NCBI RefSeq assembly: GCF_900102545.1
Contig: NZ_FNBN01000003.1
Coordinates: forward strand, 549,461 to 613,460
Source: Chitinophaga filiformis
GTDB taxonomy: Bacteria > Bacteroidota > Bacteroidia > Chitinophagales > Chitinophagaceae
DNA length: 64,000 bases
Reading direction: 5' to 3'
Below are positions 59,891 to 64,000 of this stretch, piece after piece. The translations under genes were made by a program, and so were the position numbers. Below the pieces are notes generated by a model. The model was not told the DNA's origin. It saw only the letters and a program-made list of their open reading frames with translations, and did no database searches. Positions within the stretch are counted from its first letter, which is position 1. The number at the start of each line of letters is the position of its first letter.

Positions 59891-61596
59891 GGAGCACTGA
59901 TGATCCACTGCTGATTCGTACCGTTATTCAGTCCATATTGTTCAATCAGCGTACCTGATGTGGTGGATAATGCGGGTACTTCTATCACTTTTCCGCTTTG
60001 CACGCATTGTATCGTGTAATATCCACCTGCAGTAGGCGATATTATCCATTGCTGATTAGCGCCGCTGTTATAGTCATAGAGTTGCACCTTAGCACCATCA
60101 TCAAGGCTTTGTCCGGCTATATCAAGGGCTTTCCCGCTTTGTACTCCGATAATCCTGTAATGATCACCACCGAGACTGGTGATTGCCCATTGCTGATTGC
60201 TGCCACCACTGTAAGGCCATTGTTGTACAGGCGTCTGATTGACAGTACCCTGTCCTTTTGCATCCAGTGCCAGATTGCTGTTGCGGTTGATGATCCGGTA
60301 GGTGCCATCAGCCAGCGGGCCTTTTCCACCTATGATATGAGGCGTGGGGTGAGTGGCCTGGTAGGGAATCTCACCCTTGATCATCCTTCCTGCATCATGT
60401 ACAAGGCGCAGGTAAAAATCTGATGATACTGCCACGCCATCCTGATCAAGATTGACAAATGTGGTACCTGCTGGACTCTGTGAAGCATTCTCTGCCACTT
60501 TAAAAATGGCGGTACCTTCATTCACTTCGTCGAACATGGCGATATATAGACTTTTCACGCCCACCTTTTTCATCACCGCAACCTGCGCCCACATGAAATC
60601 GCCATGGTTTCTGGGAATTTCATTCAACGGGCTGCCGGCGTTAGTATTGTGAAAAGAGAAACCGGGATAAGCAATCGGCTGGTAATCGATACCATGAGAT
60701 TCACAGTAGTCGTAATCACCCTGTATCCATGGCTGGTAGGATGCCACCACCTGTGCGGCTACTGCCCATGGAGCCAGCATGTTGAATGACTCATATACTT
60801 TCATGAAGTTGGTGCGGGAAAATACATTCGGTGTGCGCCAGTCCATAGGAACGCTACCAATGACATAGCATCCCTGGCTTTTGAACCAGTTGATAACATC
60901 GATACAGGCAGCAGAGTCGCCACCACCTGGTTCTTTTGCGCCCTTATAACCCATGCCGAATATACACACCACTGGTTTTCCATTCTGTTTCGCATAAGCA
61001 GGTGAAGACAGCAGGTCCAGGCTGCCTTTAATGGTATTGATCCAGTCTGTTTTCAGACGGCTCTGCATCTCCGCATCTCCGGAGATGTCATACATGACAT
61101 AGAACTTTCTGCCGGTAGCTTCCGCTGCAGCTCTTACTTTCCGCGCCATACCATCTCTTTGTGATTTAAAAGGCGGATCAGACAATTCACCTGTGAACCG
61201 TTGCAGGGCGGCGCAGTCAATGCCGTTCTCCTGCATCCATCTGAAATGAACATCAACGGTAGACTGGTCATAAGAGGAGAACATCTTCGCTGGTTGCCCA
61301 TTCCCCAGCGCAGGGAAAGGCGTTTGATACGTCACCGCATATTCTCTTGTATCAGGCCACATTTCCAGGTTCTGGTGTGTCCAGCGGTCAACAGCAGATC
61401 CATCTCCGGGAGCAGTGAACCATCCCTGGTAACCGACGGTTACTTTTCCTACTACATCGCCAATAGGAGATCCTTTCGGAACTGCATCAGCCGTCAATCC
61501 CGAAGGGGTTGGTATAGTTTCCGTATTGTTTTCTTTTTTGGTACAGGCAGACAGTAAGGCTATCAGCAAGCCTAAGGCAAGACAGGTTTTCTTCAT
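59887..61596 (-). CDS. GH71/99-like lipoprotein glycosidase with C-terminal ricin-type lectin domain
   Basis: The 569-aa surface or periplasmic lipoprotein has a signal ending LLSAC with Cys18. The catalytic part (about 40-410) shows GKVTVGYQGWFTAPGDGS, MWPDTREYAVTYQTPFP, FSSYDQSTVDVHFRWMQENG, KFYVMYDISG and YIAMFDEVNEGTAIF. These are the features of glycoside hydrolase 71/99-like proteins, often annotated as xylosidases in Bacteroidota. Residues 430-569 form a ricin-type beta-trefoil (CBM13) with three repeats each ending in NQQW. It should bind and cleave a polysaccharide; the substrate is unknown. ATG 61596 gives the lipoprotein signal; the frame is open further upstream. Confidence 0.85.
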   Translation of the reverse strand: MKKTCLALGLLIALLSACTKKENNTETIPTPSGLTADAVPKGSPIGDVVGKVTVGYQGWFTAPGDGSAVDRWTHQNLEMWPDTREYAVTYQTPFPALGNGQPAKMFSSYDQSTVDVHFRWMQENGIDCAALQRFTGELSDPPFKSQRDGMARKVRAAAEATGRKFYVMYDISGDAEMQSRLKTDWINTIKGSLDLLSSPAYAKQNGKPVVCIFGMGYKGAKEPGGGDSAACIDVINWFKSQGCYVIGSVPMDWRTPNVFSRTNFMKVYESFNMLAPWAVAAQVVASYQPWIQGDYDYCESHGIDYQPIAYPGFSFHNTNAGSPLNEIPRNHGDFMWAQVAVMKKVGVKSLYIAMFDEVNEGTAIFKVAENASQSPAGTTFVNLDQDGVAVSSDFYLRLVHDAGRMIKGEIPYQATHPTPHIIGGKGPLADGTYRIINRNSNLALDAKGQGTVNQTPVQQWPYSGGSNQQWAITSLGGDHYRIIGVQSGKALDIAGQSLDDGAKVQLYDYNSGANQQWIISPTAGGYYTIQCVQSGKVIEVPALSTTSGTLIEQYGLNNGTNQQWIISAP

Positions 61597-61780
61597 AAGA
61601 TAAACTGGTTTACGTAAATGGTTATTTGTTTCCGGTATTCCGTTTGTCGCGATCATACATGGCAAACCAGGGACCATTCTATTAAATGCTTATCTATGAG
61701 AAAGTTCGCATCTGCAGGGAATAAAATTTCTTACGGTATGTCGTAGAATGACGAAAGAGGGTTATGAAATAAAATAAAAA

Positions 61781-61822
61781 AAGGACTGCCAGCCTCCTGA
61801 AATGGATGGCTTCACAGTCCTT
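61781..61822 (-). terminator. Terminator downstream of the DUF983 gene
   Basis: The stem AAGGACTG (61781-61788) / CAGTCCTT (61815-61822), with an inner AGCC/GGCT pairing, is followed on the minus strand by a long T-rich run (complement of AAAATAAAAAAA). It lies 35 nt past the stop at 61857. Confidence 0.8.
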
Positions 61823-61856
61823 CTTTAAACATGCATAGCAGGCTCCAAAACCATAC

Positions 61857-62273
61857 CTATGCCAACGTACGCGTCTCCGGCCTGTACCTTACAAAAAACG
61901 CCAGCCATATGGTCCTTGATATCCGCATAATAGGTGGTTGCAGGAACACCAGCAACACCGCATTAATTCCCAGCCACCAGAACATCCGGCTATCGTACAA
62001 TGAGAAACCAATCAACACAAACCACGCAACAAATGTGGCCACACTGAATGCAATAGTCAACGCATAGCTAACATATCCCGTCCCGAAATAAAACCCTATC
62101 TCTCTTTCAAAATCCTCCCCACACACCGGACAATGTTCATTCATCTCGGTAAAGTGCTTCAGGTTATAAGCATTATCAGATTTAAATATTTTTCCCTTAC
62201 GGCAGGCAGGACACCTGTTTTGTAGTATACTGCCCATCAGGTTAGGCTTTTTGTCAAATTTCGCTGCACACAT
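61857..62273 (-). CDS. DUF983 family membrane protein
   Basis: The 138-aa protein has an N-terminal zinc-ribbon-like region, with C-x2-C in NRCPACRKGKIF (about 19-30) and a second C-x2-C in EHCPVCGEDFEREIGFYFG (about 46-64). Two transmembrane helices follow (about 68-90 and 97-116). This is the DUF983 pattern, common in Bacteroidota and alphaproteobacteria; the function is unknown, though in some bacteria the gene is linked to cytochrome oxidase genes. Here it stands alone with its own terminator and is divergent from the AsmA-like gene. Confidence 0.9.
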   Translation of the reverse strand: MCAAKFDKKPNLMGSILQNRCPACRKGKIFKSDNAYNLKHFTEMNEHCPVCGEDFEREIGFYFGTGYVSYALTIAFSVATFVAWFVLIGFSLYDSRMFWWLGINAVLLVFLQPPIMRISRTIWLAFFVRYRPETRTLA

Positions 62274-62462
62274 ATAATAGTTGTTTTAGCTACACCAAAG
62301 GTACTCCAGGGCCGTTCCCCCGCTGTGGTGGTATTCATCTTGTTTATGGTATTTTTTACTGATTCGTCGCAGGAAAAAGGTAGTACATATAAAATATTTT
62401 TATTTTATAGGGGTGCTTTCTATTTTTGTCGTTATTATTACCTTAAGACAAGTCTCAACACC

Positions 62463-64000
62463 ATGACGGGCAAGATGCGAAAGAGGATTCTCCGAATCGT
62501 TTTAATACCTATTGCTATCCTGATAATATTAGCCGGTATCGCAATAGGCGTACTGTATTCCCAACAGCAGCGCCTTATTAATCTGGCAATCAAAGAGTTG
62601 AATAAGCAGCTCCCCGGCGAGCTGGTCATTGAGGGTAGTACCATTTCCCCATTCCAGAATTTCCCCTACATCTCTATAGGACTTAAAAACGTCCGGTTTT
62701 TCGCCACCAAGCAGCAAACCGGCAGGCCCATGTACCAGCTGGAAAAGTTGTATGTCGGGTTCAGCCTTCCCGATATACTCAGGCAGAAATATAATGTCAA
62801 GGTAATACTACTCAAAAAGGGTCACCTCGATCTCGTGAGGGATGTGAACGGTAAACTGAACATCGTTGAGGCAAACAGGATACAACAGGATACCATAACG
62901 ACAACCGCAGCGGAATCTGCATCCCTCGACCTGGATATCAAAAAGATCGTGCTGAGAGACCTGGATATCGACTTTTCTGATAAACAAAGTGGTCAGCATG
63001 TCAACGCACATATCGGGAAGGTGAAAACCGCTTTCCGTATGGATAGCACTACCATCTTTGGCCACCTGGAAGGAGGGATGATAGCCGATTATACGACCCC
63101 GACAGATACCTCCCTGTTCCGGCATAAAAAGGTAGAACTGGACCTTCAGCTGACATATGACCAGGATCATGAGTTTGTCAGCCTGTCAGAAGGGGGGCTG
63201 AAACTACAAGATGCCAGCTTTAGCGTTACCGGAACGGCAGACCTGAAACATGGCAATAATGTTAACTTCAAGGTGAAGGGAGATAAGCCGGATATCGGCC
63301 AGTTATTATCTTTTGCACCGGCATCCGTTGCAGAGCAACTCAAGCAGTTCCGTTATGATGGCCGTCTTTATTTTGACGGTATCATCAAGGGAAAACTCTC
63401 CGGCGATCAGATGCCGCTGATAAAGATCAATTTCGGATGTGAGAATGGTTGGTTACTGAACGCCACCGCTAATAAAAAGATTGACTCCCTGGGCTTCAAA
63501 GGTTTCTATACAAATGGTGCAGAGCATTCCCTGAAAACCTCAGAACTACACCTGCTCAGCGTAAGCGCCCGTCCGGAGAAAGGTATCTTCAAGGCCAATT
63601 TTGTCATGAAGGACTTTACCGATCCGAAAATGATCATGCAGATCAATTCCGAGTTGGAACTGGAATTCATAGGGGCATTTCTCGGTATTGCCGATATGCA
63701 GCGCTTAACAGGGCATATCAACCTGAAAATGGACTTTAATGAGCTGGTGGATATGACTGTACCGGAAGTTTCTATGGGTAAGCTGAAAGAAGGTATCCAG
63801 AGTGAACTGAGAGTGAGTAACCTGACCTTCCGTATTCCCAACTATCCGCATATCATCCATAACCTGAACCTGCACGCAGATATGAAGGGTGGTTTCGTGA
63901 AACTGGATACGCTGTCCTTCTACTTCGGTAACTCCGACTTTGCCATGAATGGCTCTCTGAGTGACCTGCCTGCCCTGTTTCACCAACAGGAAAAGCCGGT
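62463..64000 (+). CDS. AsmA-family protein, 3' end outside the window
   Basis: An open frame of 512 codons from ATG 62463 runs off the right edge. A basic start and one N-terminal transmembrane helix (about 9-30, RIVLIPIAILIILAGIAIGV) are followed by a long beta-rich periplasmic region with the AsmA start pattern INLAIKELNKQLPGELVIEG and SPFQNFPYISIGLKNVRFF. Repeated strands such as LDLDIKKIVLRDLDIDFSDK follow. AsmA-like proteins are thought to help lipid transport or outer-membrane assembly as long beta grooves. A second in-frame ATG lies four codons in. Family membership is clear; the full length cannot be judged. Confidence 0.85.
   Translation, partial: MTGKMRKRILRIVLIPIAILIILAGIAIGVLYSQQQRLINLAIKELNKQLPGELVIEGSTISPFQNFPYISIGLKNVRFFATKQQTGRPMYQLEKLYVGFSLPDILRQKYNVKVILLKKGHLDLVRDVNGKLNIVEANRIQQDTITTTAAESASLDLDIKKIVLRDLDIDFSDKQSGQHVNAHIGKVKTAFRMDSTTIFGHLEGGMIADYTTPTDTSLFRHKKVELDLQLTYDQDHEFVSLSEGGLKLQDASFSVTGTADLKHGNNVNFKVKGDKPDIGQLLSFAPASVAEQLKQFRYDGRLYFDGIIKGKLSGDQMPLIKINFGCENGWLLNATANKKIDSLGFKGFYTNGAEHSLKTSELHLLSVSARPEKGIFKANFVMKDFTDPKMIMQINSELELEFIGAFLGIADMQRLTGHINLKMDFNELVDMTVPEVSMGKLKEGIQSELRVSNLTFRIPNYPHIIHNLNLHADMKGGFVKLDTLSFYFGNSDFAMNGSLSDLPALFHQQEKP

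Noticed and set aside
61597..61677. Longer start for the GH71/99-like protein
   Set aside because: It would place 27 unrelated residues before an obvious lipoprotein signal starting MKKTCLALGLL.

Overview
The window is bacterial chromosome from a member of the Bacteroidota, most likely a Chitinophaga-like genus (an inference from gene content, not from a marker gene). The signs are a secreted protein ending in a gliding-motility/type IX sorting (type B) domain with SprB-type repeats, an UpxY-like NusG paralogue in an exopolysaccharide operon, DUF983 and AsmA-type proteins, promoter -7 boxes of the TAnnTTTG kind, sensor kinases with periplasmic-type TPR regions, and a ricin-lectin GH71/99-like lipoprotein. 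No rRNA, tRNA, CRISPR array, insertion sequence or integrase was recognised.

Layout. (1) 1-3300: a HEPN-motif protein running off the left edge, an unrecognised protein and a small charged protein, separated by strong hairpin terminators. (2) 3542-5149: a secreted multi-domain adhesin-like protein. (3) 5242-7481: a soluble histidine kinase/receiver pair on the minus strand and, divergently, a LuxR-type response regulator just ahead of the polysaccharide cluster. (4) 7626-33186: 23 tightly packed plus-strand genes for a Wzx/Wzy-type exopolysaccharide. They comprise an export lipoprotein and tyrosine kinase, a NusG paralogue, GDP-fucose synthesis (manC, gmd, fcl), UDP-glucuronate synthesis (ugd), flippase, polymerase-like protein, pyruvyltransferase, six glycosyltransferases, three integral-membrane and two hexapeptide acyltransferases, a VanZ-like protein and the initiating phosphotransferase. 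The gene set resembles that for colanic acid (fucose, glucuronate, pyruvate and acetate; WcaF/WcaI/WcaJ homologues). A degenerate histidine kinase follows it.

(5) 34115-50724: central metabolism and nitrate assimilation. After mqo comes a minus-strand operon read from 46464 down to 35758: nirB, nirD, an outer-membrane beta-barrel, narK-type transporter, a nitrate reductase fused to a NAD(P)H/FAD/BFD module, and a sirohaem-reductase-like protein fused to rubredoxin. Divergent from it are cobA (sirohaem precursor synthesis) and a Crp/Fnr regulator with an N-terminal cysteine cluster. An Fnr-like TGAT-N4-ATCA palindrome lies in the divergent promoter. A NarX/NarL-type kinase and regulator pair lies tail-to-tail with the Crp/Fnr gene. 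(6) 51150-59402: large catalase with a ferritin-like YciE-type protein, then a TPR histidine kinase overlapping a sigma-54 response regulator, which overlaps tail-to-tail with a second GAF/sigma-54 activator. (7) 59565-64000: a ricin-lectin glycosidase lipoprotein followed by a broken lectin fragment, a DUF983 protein, and an AsmA-like protein running off the right edge.

The most interesting leads are the nitrate locus (fused reductase, rubredoxin protein without sirohaem cysteines, Cys-cluster Crp/Fnr factor and palindrome), the pseudokinase at the end of the polysaccharide cluster, and the HEPN protein at the left edge. All functional calls come from motifs read by eye, with no database search.
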